6,860 nucleotides of DNA from the NCBI GenBank assembly GCA_948435975.1, contig CAOJHG010000117.1, positions 1 through 6,860 on the forward strand, given 5' to 3'. The stretch comes from an uncultured Oscillibacter sp. (GTDB taxonomy: Bacteria > Bacillota > Clostridia > Oscillospirales > Oscillospiraceae). Made by a program: the position numbers and the translations under genes. This document shows positions 1 through 5,533 of this stretch, in pieces (within the stretch, counting starts at the first letter, position 1; each line of letters starts with the position of its first letter). Below the pieces are notes generated by a model. It was not told the origin of the DNA and did not search any database. It saw only the letters and a program-made list of their open reading frames with translations.

Positions 1-1043
1 CACTGCTGGATATCCCCATTGTGAGAACCGCCGCCCGGGGTGACGGCGTGCCTATGGGGACTGGGCCCTATGTCTTTGCAGAGGAAGAAGGGGAAGCATT
101 CCTGGCGGCAAACCAGGACTGGTGGATGGGCGGCGGACAGCCTGTGGACCGAATCTATTTGGTGGAAGCGGCGGACCATGATACGCTGCTGTATCGCTTT
201 ACTTCCCACGATGTACAGATGATTACGGCGGATCTCACCGGCGTTCTTCCCGTCAGCGCTACGGGCAGTGTGAACTGCTTGGACGCCGGAACGACCATCA
301 TGCAGTATATAGGCTGTAACATTGCCCGTCTGGATAATCAGAACCTTCGGCGGGCGCTTGGAGCGGGAATCAACCGGCCTTATGTGGTCAGCGCGTTTCT
401 CTCTGGACATGGAAGCGCCGCCCAGTTTCCCGTTTCGCCCCTTTCGCCGCTGTACCCAAAGGAACTGGAGGAGCGCTTTGCCCTGGATACGTTTTCCAGC
501 CTGCTTGCGGAGAGCGGGTATGGGGCTGAAACGGAAGAGGAAGCGTCAGGCCCGCTGACGCTGCTGGTCAATGAGGAAAACAGCTTCAAATGCTCCATTG
601 CGAATTATCTGGCGGAGACCTTGACAGATGGAGGCCTGCCGGTGGAGGTGCGGAGCCTGCCATGGGAGGAGTATACTGCCGCCTTGGCTATAGGGGACTT
701 TGATCTCTATTATGGTGAGGTGCGCTTGACGGCGGATTGGGACCTGCGGGACCTCCTTGGCACCGGCGGAGCACTGAACTATGGAGGCTGGTCCGACGGG
801 CAGACCGATCAGCTTCTAGCCGCCTATGCAGGGGCCGGGGACCGGACAGCTGCGATGAAGGACCTATGTGCCTATTTGCAGATTCAGGCGCCGATCCTGC
901 CGGTGTGCTTTAAGTCCACCTCTGTTCTGGTGCAGGCCAATGTGGTGGAAGGACTGTCGCCCACGATGGCGGAGGCATTTTATGGACTCTCCGGCTGTAC
1001 AATCCATCTGCAAGAGGAACTGGAAAGTGAAAGCCCTGACTAG
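1..1043 (+). CDS. ABC transporter substrate-binding protein, SBP_bac_5 family (5' partial)
   Basis: This is the C-terminal part of an extracellular solute-binding protein that would deliver a peptide, nickel-chelate or similar solute to an ABC importer. The reading frame is open to the left edge (codons start at position 3, reading LLDIPIV before the GTG at 21), so the true start, signal peptide and lipobox are outside the window and the GTG is internal. Family signs are the PMGTGPYVF motif near the start, which matches the G-T-G-P-Y/F signature of SBP_bac_5 proteins, and the later block NLRRALGAGINRPYVV, matching the usual 'R-x-A-x-x-x-A-I-D-R' helix. About 347 residues remain of a family usually 500-600 long. 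The tail has the common PILPVCFKS segment. The solute cannot be told from sequence. It ends at TAG 1041-1043, which lies inside a terminator stem, so it is the last gene of its transcript. Confidence 0.88.
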   Translation, partial: LLDIPIVRTAARGDGVPMGTGPYVFAEEEGEAFLAANQDWWMGGGQPVDRIYLVEAADHDTLLYRFTSHDVQMITADLTGVLPVSATGSVNCLDAGTTIMQYIGCNIARLDNQNLRRALGAGINRPYVVSAFLSGHGSAAQFPVSPLSPLYPKELEERFALDTFSSLLAESGYGAETEEEASGPLTLLVNEENSFKCSIANYLAETLTDGGLPVEVRSLPWEEYTAALAIGDFDLYYGEVRLTADWDLRDLLGTGGALNYGGWSDGQTDQLLAAYAGAGDRTAAMKDLCAYLQIQAPILPVCFKSTSVLVQANVVEGLSPTMAEAFYGLSGCTIHLQEELESESPD

Positions 1044-1069
1044 CTCTCTTCGACTAGTCAGGGCCTTTT
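1033..1069 (+). terminator. Rho-independent terminator of the solute-binding protein gene
   Basis: An 11-bp perfect stem (GCCCTGACTAG at 1033-1043 with its complement at 1054-1064) encloses a 10-nt loop and is followed by CTTTT. The left arm contains the last codons and the TAG stop of the substrate-binding protein gene. The T tract is short (four T), so termination may be incomplete; a second hairpin follows about 50 nt downstream. Confidence 0.75.
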
Positions 1070-1120
1070 CGTTATCCAAAGCATTCCAAGGAAGCCGTGA
1101 GGTCATAGGAACGGGAAGGG

Positions 1121-1157
1121 AAAAACGCTGTACCGGGCAATGGCACAGCGTTTTTTT
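1121..1157. terminator. Bidirectional terminator between convergent genes
   Basis: Inverted repeat: AAAAACGCTGT (1121-1131) and its exact complement ACAGCGTTTTT (1145-1155) around a 13-nt loop, with seven T in a row on the + strand (1151-1157) and five T on the - strand (complement of 1121-1125). It therefore has a terminator-like U tract whichever way it is read. It sits immediately after the rpsU stop on the - strand and downstream of the solute-binding protein gene on the + strand, so it can stop both transcripts. Confidence 0.85.
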
Positions 1158-1158
1158 C

Positions 1159-1341
1159 TCAATAGTAGCGTTTCTTGTTCTTGCGGGCGGCCTCAGACTT
1201 CTTGCGCCGCTTCACGCTAGGACTCTCGTAGTGCTCTCTTTTCCGAACTTCCGCCAGCACGCCGGATTTTGCACAACTGCGCTTAAAACGTTTCAGAGCG
1301 CTGTCGATGGATTCGTTTTCCTTCACGTGGATTTCAGACAT
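1159..1341 (-). CDS. rpsU: 30S ribosomal protein S21 (bS21)
   Basis: This encodes the small-subunit protein bS21, which binds near the 3' end of 16S rRNA and helps initiation. The 60-residue length and the sequence are typical of Clostridia: an acidic start ([13 protein letters not shown]), the conserved helix [15 protein letters not shown], the motif [18 protein letters not shown], and a basic tail. The start ATG at 1339-1341 is preceded by GGAGGGAGGG (complement of 1351-1360) at 9 nt spacing, a very strong ribosome binding site. It has its own consensus promoter upstream and a bidirectional terminator directly after its stop, so it can be transcribed alone, although read-through from the operon upstream is possible. 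Identification is near certain. Confidence 0.97.
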   Translation of the reverse strand: MSEIHVKENESIDSALKRFKRSCAKSGVLAEVRKREHYESPSVKRRKKSEAARKNKKRYY

Positions 1342-1350
1342 CTATATTTT

Positions 1351-1360
1351 CCCTCCCTCC
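1351..1360 (-). promoter_or_regulatory. Extended Shine-Dalgarno of rpsU
   Basis: On the - strand this reads GGAGGGAGGG, two overlapping SD cores, 9 nt before the rpsU ATG. It sets the start codon without ambiguity and suggests high translation, as expected for a ribosomal protein. Confidence 0.8.
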
Positions 1361-1363
1361 GAG

Positions 1364-1386
1364 GTATCCGGTTCAATCCAGGATAC
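1364..1386 (-). promoter_or_regulatory. Small stem-loop in the rpsU leader
   Basis: The leader RNA can form GTATCC (complement of 1381-1386) paired with GGATAC (complement of 1364-1369), a perfect 6-bp stem with an 11-nt loop. The stem ends 3 nt before the Shine-Dalgarno block. It might affect access to the ribosome binding site, but a 6-bp inverted repeat can also occur by chance. Confidence 0.35.
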
Positions 1387-1421
1387 TTTAAGGGCCATGA
1401 TTTATGGCTTTATCAAAGCTC

Positions 1422-1450
1422 ATTATACAGATTCCGCCCAAACTTGTCAA
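1422..1450 (-). promoter_or_regulatory. Consensus SigA/sigma-70 promoter of rpsU
   Basis: On the - strand there is a perfect -35 box TTGACA (complement of 1445-1450), a 17-nt spacer and a perfect -10 box TATAAT (complement of 1422-1427). Transcription would start near 1415 and give a leader of about 70 nt before rpsU. It lies in the gap after the HAD gene stop (1494), so it serves rpsU only. Confidence 0.9.
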
Positions 1451-1493
1451 GAGGATTTCCGAAATCTTCCCAGGAAACCTTTTGACATATCAT

Positions 1494-2297
1494 TTAATAT
1501 TCCCGAATTTTTGCAGATGATTCTGAAGCGGAGGCAGCAAATTCCAAAACGGCGCGAAGAACAAATTCTGAAAACCTCTGCGTCTTAGGACAGACAAGGA
1601 CACGCTTTCCTGTTTCGTCCACAAGCCGGGCCAAACCGCCGTCAGGCACCAGCGCCAGATCTGCCAGCCGCAGCATGGGAACATCCAGAACGGTATCCCC
1701 GGCGCAGACCAGCAGGGAAGAAGCGAACCGCCGCCGGGCTTGAAGAACGCCTGCGCCCTTGTGAAGCTCTGGCGGGAAGAAGTAGAGCTTCCGTCCAGAA
1801 GGCTCCACAGTCAAGGCAGTGCGGCCCTGGAAAAACGCTTTGCAGTCTTCCATAGGCGTGCCTTCCGGACAGACGGCGAAGAGGTACAGTCCATCCACCA
1901 TTTTCCGCCGGAGGCACCAGTCATAATTTGGCAGTTCCCGGTAGAGCTGGGCCAAATCCGATTGATGCCGCGCCGCCTGCCGAAGAGACTCCTTCATCCA
2001 GTTCGAGTCTGGTGTGCCATGGTCCAGAAGGATGCCGCCGTTGGTGGTGACCGCCCAGGCAGGTTCCGAACCATTAGGCCACTGGATGCGCTGATACTGG
2101 GCAATCGAGCGCGTTGTTACTGGCAGAAGGGTCACGGCGTCGGAAACGGCGGGCAGCAGCTCCTCCCATACGGCAGAAGTCATGAAACCCTGCTCTGCGC
2201 CATCCAGAAGCTCCACGCAGACATCCCCCGGCCGGCGATGCTTGTGGGAGAAGAGCAAAGTGTTGTCTAAGTCCGTCGCAAACAGTATCTTTTCCAT
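1494..2297 (-). CDS. HAD superfamily hydrolase (Cof/SPP-like phosphatase) of the Ter-linked module
   Basis: This is a predicted cytosolic phosphatase of 267 residues. All four HAD motifs are visible: motif I DLDNT with nucleophile D9 and acid/base D11; motif II in PVTTRS (T61/T62); motif III lysine K180 in LHKGAGV; and motif IV GDTVLDVPML with D201 and D205. The long segment between motifs II and III (about residues 85-170) fits a C2-type cap as in Cof and sucrose-phosphate phosphatase relatives. It is the last gene of the five-gene operon; its ATG follows GGAGGAGG (complement of 2304-2311) with 6 nt spacing, 27 nt after the preceding stop. HAD phosphoesterases of this type are a known part of the Ter-associated biosynthetic module, where removal of a phosphate from an intermediate is the proposed step. 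The substrate is unknown. No clear intrinsic terminator follows. Confidence 0.88.
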   Translation of the reverse strand: MEKILFATDLDNTLLFSHKHRRPGDVCVELLDGAEQGFMTSAVWEELLPAVSDAVTLLPVTTRSIAQYQRIQWPNGSEPAWAVTTNGGILLDHGTPDSNWMKESLRQAARHQSDLAQLYRELPNYDWCLRRKMVDGLYLFAVCPEGTPMEDCKAFFQGRTALTVEPSGRKLYFFPPELHKGAGVLQARRRFASSLLVCAGDTVLDVPMLRLADLALVPDGGLARLVDETGKRVLVCPKTQRFSEFVLRAVLEFAASASESSAKIREY

Positions 2298-2324
2298 TCA
2301 GCGCCTCCTCCCACATGCAAAGGG

Positions 2325-3371
2325 TCAGTTGTCTGCCAGGTTCCGAATTAAACCGCAGGCACGATAGTTTTGAAGCGGGAAGGGGATCACTTCCACGCCC
2401 TTTTCCCGCGCCAACTGGTAAAGATGCCCTAAGTGCGGTTCGTCGTCCAGGCGGTGTACCAGCAGCTTCCAGGGAACTCGCCGCAGCAGGACGCGAGTGG
2501 CCTCTCCAATGCCCGGCTTCACAAGATTGATATCCTGAATGCCAAAGGTCCGGCAAATCTCCTGGACCTCTTCCAGACCCGTGCGCCCCCCGCCTGGCCG
2601 TGGTGGAATCAGCGGGGGTTCCTCAGGAAAATGAGCCTCTACCGCGTTGATAAAGCTGTAGGTCAAATCCTGTCCCTGGAGCTGCTGGTAGAAAGCCGCG
2701 CCATGGAATTCTCCGGGATGAATGATATCAGGGCGGTAAAAGGTGCGGCTGAGCAGGCCGGAGACTGTGGAATTCAGGCAGGAGCTGGCAATCAAAAAGT
2801 CCTCCTGCGTGCCGCTGAACGCTGCGATATGGGCCGGGTCCGACAGCACCGCCAGCCCCGGGGCTACCGCCGGATAGTCCTCCATAGCGGCGGTCAACTG
2901 CCTCTGAATGGCCCCTTTCCCAGTCCAGCCGTCCACAAACTGGATTTGTTCCGCTGGGTGGCGGGCCAGGATGTAGTCCATAGCCGCCCGGTCGATGCCC
3001 CGGCCCCGAATGATGGAAAGGGTGTAGTGGGGCGCGGGGATGCGGCGGCGTTCCAGATAGTGCTTTATCAGAACGCCAACGGAAATGCCCGCCCGCGCAA
3101 GAGAGACCAGCACCACAGGCCCCTTTTTCTCCCAGAGCTGCCGGGAGACAGAGGCCACGGCCTGTGCAGTTATGCCTGCGTAACGGTTCAAAGCGTCCTG
3201 ATAGGCTTGAAGATAGGCGGGGGAAGGCTCGTATTCTATGGGAAGCATCTCTGAGTAATGGACGCCCTGCTGAATTCTGGCCTCCCGTTCTGCAGTTCCC
3301 ATCGGTTCTACCAGGCCGGTGATGTCCTTCAGGAGAATAGTCACATCTTCTTTACGGTAAGAGCTGAACAT
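2325..3371 (-). CDS. StiP / PRTase_1-like protein with C-terminal PELOTA RNA-binding domain
   Basis: This 348-residue protein has two parts. Residues 1-245 match the family called StiP (annotated as a cysteine protease) and earlier PRTase_1: an opening SYRKEDVTILLKDI, then SLARAGISVGV (90-100), HYTLSIIRGRGID (115-127), FVDGWTGKGAI (145-155), SSCLNSTVSG (196-205) and FHGAAF (222-227). The FVDGWTGKG loop resembles a PRPP-binding loop, while C198 is the only obvious conserved cysteine, so protease and phosphoribosyltransferase readings are both possible. After a Pro/Gly linker (253-263), residues 265-345 form a PELOTA-like domain (INLVKPGIGEATRVLLRRVPW, a basic beta-rich fold that binds RNA). 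The start codon overlaps the stop of the upstream gene by one base (TGATG), with GGAGGAGG 6 nt before it, indicating translational coupling. The family is characteristic of Ter-linked operons; catalytic function here is inferred. Confidence 0.88.
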   Translation of the reverse strand: MFSSYRKEDVTILLKDITGLVEPMGTAEREARIQQGVHYSEMLPIEYEPSPAYLQAYQDALNRYAGITAQAVASVSRQLWEKKGPVVLVSLARAGISVGVLIKHYLERRRIPAPHYTLSIIRGRGIDRAAMDYILARHPAEQIQFVDGWTGKGAIQRQLTAAMEDYPAVAPGLAVLSDPAHIAAFSGTQEDFLIASSCLNSTVSGLLSRTFYRPDIIHPGEFHGAAFYQQLQGQDLTYSFINAVEAHFPEEPPLIPPRPGGGRTGLEEVQEICRTFGIQDINLVKPGIGEATRVLLRRVPWKLLVHRLDDEPHLGHLYQLAREKGVEVIPFPLQNYRACGLIRNLADN

Positions 3372-4486
3372 CAGCCGCCTCCTCCCACCAGAAACTGTTT
3401 TCCGCAGCCATGGACCTGTAATACGGCAGAGAGGTCCTGGAGTCCAGCCTCACCAGCCTTATCAGTGACGAGAATCACGGCGTCATAGCGGTCCAGATTG
3501 TAGAGGTAGGACGTTCTGCCCTCGTCAAAGAGGCTCCGAAGACGCCAGCCCTCCCGGATAGGGTAGTCATCTTGACTGCAAACGCCGATAGGACTGCGGG
3601 TAGCGGCATGGCACTGGACCTGGAAGCCGCCTTGATGCTCCAGCACCGCGCCCAGGACCAGCCCAGGGAACATACACTCTTCCGCCCCAAGGACAAGGAT
3701 GTTTGCGCCAGCGGGGAGGGTTTCCTGGAAGTGGGGAAGCAGGCTCTCCGCCTTCCGGATGGACACATCAACATAGTCACAGGCCAGAACACCCAACTGC
3801 GGTTTGCAGAATGTGACTGGAATGTGCTCCCATACCGCGGAAGAAGACTCTGGCGGCGGGACAGGGTCGGAGACGGCAAAGCGCTGGACGGCTTGATTGT
3901 AATCATTCGGAGGCAGCTTCACCAGATACCGGCTGAGAATTCCCGCAGAAGCAAGACGCGCCTCATTTTCTGGAGAGACCCGGTTCAGGATGGAGGCCGC
4001 TGCAAGCCGTTTTTCCCGCAAAGCCGGAAAGCGCTGGGTTATCTGGTCCACCATGTTGATAAGTGTCTGCCCGGTGGAGATCTCGTCGTCTACGAAAATC
4101 ACCGCAGGGGTCCGGGCCAGCCAGTCCTCCATTTCGGCACAGTACAGGACCTGTTCCACCGCATGGCTGTGCTCTTCCTGAAATTCCACCGCACTGCCCT
4201 CCGGCAAAGGCTCCCGGGTAGTGTGTACGTATACGCACGCCGGCCCGAAGCAGCCGGCGGCCATGGCCCCGATGGCCGTGGCTGTCTCAGCAAAGCCGAT
4301 TACCAGGGCGGCTTCGGGGAATTCCTCTGCCAGTGTTTTTCCCAGCGTTTGCATCATTTGCAGGGCCTTCCGGGGACTCACCGGCATATGTTTTGCCTGG
4401 AGAGGGTTAACCAGCAGGTAGGAGCGTTTCGGATTGTGGATGCGCTTCGCCAGGCGCAGAGTGTCGGCGATGGTATAGTGCGGCAT
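3371..4486 (-). CDS. Phosphoribosyltransferase (PRTase_2) with C-terminal TRSP domain
   Basis: This protein of about 371 residues likely transfers a phosphoribosyl group or acts on a ribosyl nucleotide. Counting from the upstream ATG at 4492, the N-terminal PRTase domain spans residues 5-205 and carries the PRPP-binding motif VIFVDDEISTGQT (131-143) plus the VIGFAETATAIG segment (64-75). A Pro-rich linker (210-216) leads to the TRSP domain (225-370), named for the Thr-Arg-Ser-Pro motif seen here at 298-301 in HAATRSPIGV; the acidic/Gly stretch ILVLGAEECMFPGL (265-278) is also typical. I prefer ATG 4484-4486 because AAAGGG lies 8 nt before it and only 2 nt before the ATG at 4492. It follows the lyase gene by about 60 nt, and its stop overlaps the next start. 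PRTase_2-TRSP proteins are a hallmark of the Ter-associated module. The base or acceptor is unknown. Confidence 0.9.
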   Translation of the reverse strand: MPHYTIADTLRLAKRIHNPKRSYLLVNPLQAKHMPVSPRKALQMMQTLGKTLAEEFPEAALVIGFAETATAIGAMAAGCFGPACVYVHTTREPLPEGSAVEFQEEHSHAVEQVLYCAEMEDWLARTPAVIFVDDEISTGQTLINMVDQITQRFPALREKRLAAASILNRVSPENEARLASAGILSRYLVKLPPNDYNQAVQRFAVSDPVPPPESSSAVWEHIPVTFCKPQLGVLACDYVDVSIRKAESLLPHFQETLPAGANILVLGAEECMFPGLVLGAVLEHQGGFQVQCHAATRSPIGVCSQDDYPIREGWRLRSLFDEGRTSYLYNLDRYDAVILVTDKAGEAGLQDLSAVLQVHGCGKQFLVGGGG

Positions 4487-4520
4487 GAGCATATCCCTTT
4501 CAAAGTGTTATAGAATTTTT

Positions 4521-4539
4521 CACGCCAAAGAACGGCGCG
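4521..4539 (-). other. Intercistronic hairpin between lyase and PRTase genes
   Basis: The only sizeable gap inside the operon (about 60 nt) holds a 6-bp stem with one G-U pair (4521-4526 with 4534-4539, 7-nt loop). It partly overlaps the 8-bp palindrome GGCGCGCC at 4534-4541. No U tract follows on the - strand, so it does not look like a terminator; it could be an RNA processing or stability element, or chance in GC-rich DNA. No promoter is seen in this gap. Confidence 0.3.
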
Positions 4540-4548
4540 CCTCCAGAA

Positions 4549-5523
4549 TCAGCCGGGGGAAACGCCGTAGATTTGTGCCAGCTTGCAGATATGTCCAGCC
4601 CATTTGGCATGGCACTTCACCTCGTTCATCCGGGACCCGCCTGCGCTTTTAGCAACGCCATAATCATCAGCGGTCCAGCCTAAGATGCTTTGGGCGTCCT
4701 CATAGTCCTCTTGGGAAACCTGCATTCCCTGGAAAATAATGGGGAGCTGAGCGGGGTGGACAGCGCTTTTTCCAATGAATCCGTTCAGCCTGTCCAGTTC
4801 TACCTCGCGCCGCAGTCCTTCTGCCCAGGGTCCGGCAGGGTCCAGGCCAAAGTATTCCCAAACAGGACCGGAAACCACATAGTCCGCCGAGAAGACCTGG
4901 AGAATGTCTACCAGGATGTCCCGGATCACACCAATGTCATAGATGCTTTGGTGGATGGAGCGCCGGAGGCCGTAAAGATTGCAGAAGTCGTTTCCCCCTA
5001 CCCGGACATTCAGCACACAGCCCCGAACGCTGTCCAGAATGCGCTTGACCCGCAGAAGCATGGAGGTTCGGCTTCCCGGCTCAGCAATCATGCCGCTTTC
5101 CAGAGTGGGCATGATGTAGAGGGGAGCGGAGGTGCGGCTTTCGTTAAACGCCTTAATCAGCCGGGCGTACTCCCCGCCGTTGGAAAGGTCGAATTTGGGC
5201 AGGATGTACCCTGTGAGCAGCTCCTCCAAGCCTCCCAGGAGATGATGTACCCGCTCCAGGTGCCGGGGACTGCGCACGCGGACGAAAAGCAGAGGCAGGT
5301 CCGCCGTCCCGGCCAGGGCTTCCAGAGTCCTAACCAGAGTCTGCTCCGCCAGCGGAAGGGCGGCGTCCTGGATGGAGTCCTCCAAGCAGAACGCCACCGA
5401 GGTTAGGCAGGGATAGACGCGCTCTTTGATTTTCCGGGCCATGCCGCCGTTCAGCGCGGGGGTGTACAGCAGGCCCCCCAGACGGTACGGCAGCAGCTCG
5501 TCCGCCTTCCAGTTATGTTCCAT
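4549..5523 (-). CDS. HpcH/HpaI aldolase / citrate-lyase-beta-like C-C bond lyase (TIM barrel)
   Basis: This is a predicted metal-dependent C-C bond lyase or aldolase of about 324 residues. Landmarks of the CitE/HpcH TIM-barrel superfamily appear in order (numbered from the ATG at 5529): LYTPALNGG (21-29), CLEDSIQD (48-55, acidic pair E50/D51), FVRVRSP (82-88), PKFD (111-114), PTLESG (141-146, metal ligand E144), RVGGNDF (176-182, metal ligand D181) and GKSAVHPAQLP (253-263). Three ATG codons stand in tandem at the start (5529, 5526, 5523); the AGGAG inside the preceding gene's stop region is 7 nt from the third, so I take 5523. It starts only about 10 nt after the TerD gene. Members placed in Ter operons form a distinct family ('C-C_Bond_Lyase of the TIM-barrel fold'), proposed to act on the precursor of a nucleoside-like product. 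The true substrate is unknown. Confidence 0.9.
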   Translation of the reverse strand: MEHNWKADELLPYRLGGLLYTPALNGGMARKIKERVYPCLTSVAFCLEDSIQDAALPLAEQTLVRTLEALAGTADLPLLFVRVRSPRHLERVHHLLGGLEELLTGYILPKFDLSNGGEYARLIKAFNESRTSAPLYIMPTLESGMIAEPGSRTSMLLRVKRILDSVRGCVLNVRVGGNDFCNLYGLRRSIHQSIYDIGVIRDILVDILQVFSADYVVSGPVWEYFGLDPAGPWAEGLRREVELDRLNGFIGKSAVHPAQLPIIFQGMQVSQEDYEDAQSILGWTADDYGVAKSAGGSRMNEVKCHAKWAGHICKLAQIYGVSPG

Positions 5524-5533
5524 CATCATGCTC

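Noticed and set aside
868..1485. Open frame on the + strand (205 codons) spanning the solute-binding protein end, both terminators and rpsU
   Set aside because: It crosses two terminators, a ribosomal protein gene and its promoter; the translation is Arg/Phe-rich noise.
1482..1510. TTGACA on the + strand after the HAD stop
   Set aside because: No -10 box at 16-18 nt, and no + strand gene follows it.
2433..3254. Long open frame on the + strand (273 codons) opposite the StiP-like gene
   Set aside because: No family resemblance or good ribosome binding site; mirror of a well-supported gene.
3572..4513. Long open frame on the + strand (313 codons) opposite the PRTase gene
   Set aside because: It is antisense to a clear PRTase_2-TRSP gene, has no recognisable motif, and such shadows are common in GC-rich DNA.
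4493..4548. Internal promoter or leader peptide between lyase and PRTase genes (TATAAC; GTG start with seven codons)
   Set aside because: No -35 box at proper spacing, and the SD lies too far from the GTG.
4690..5406. Open frame on the + strand (238 codons) opposite the lyase gene
   Set aside because: Low-complexity translation without motifs, antisense to the conserved lyase.
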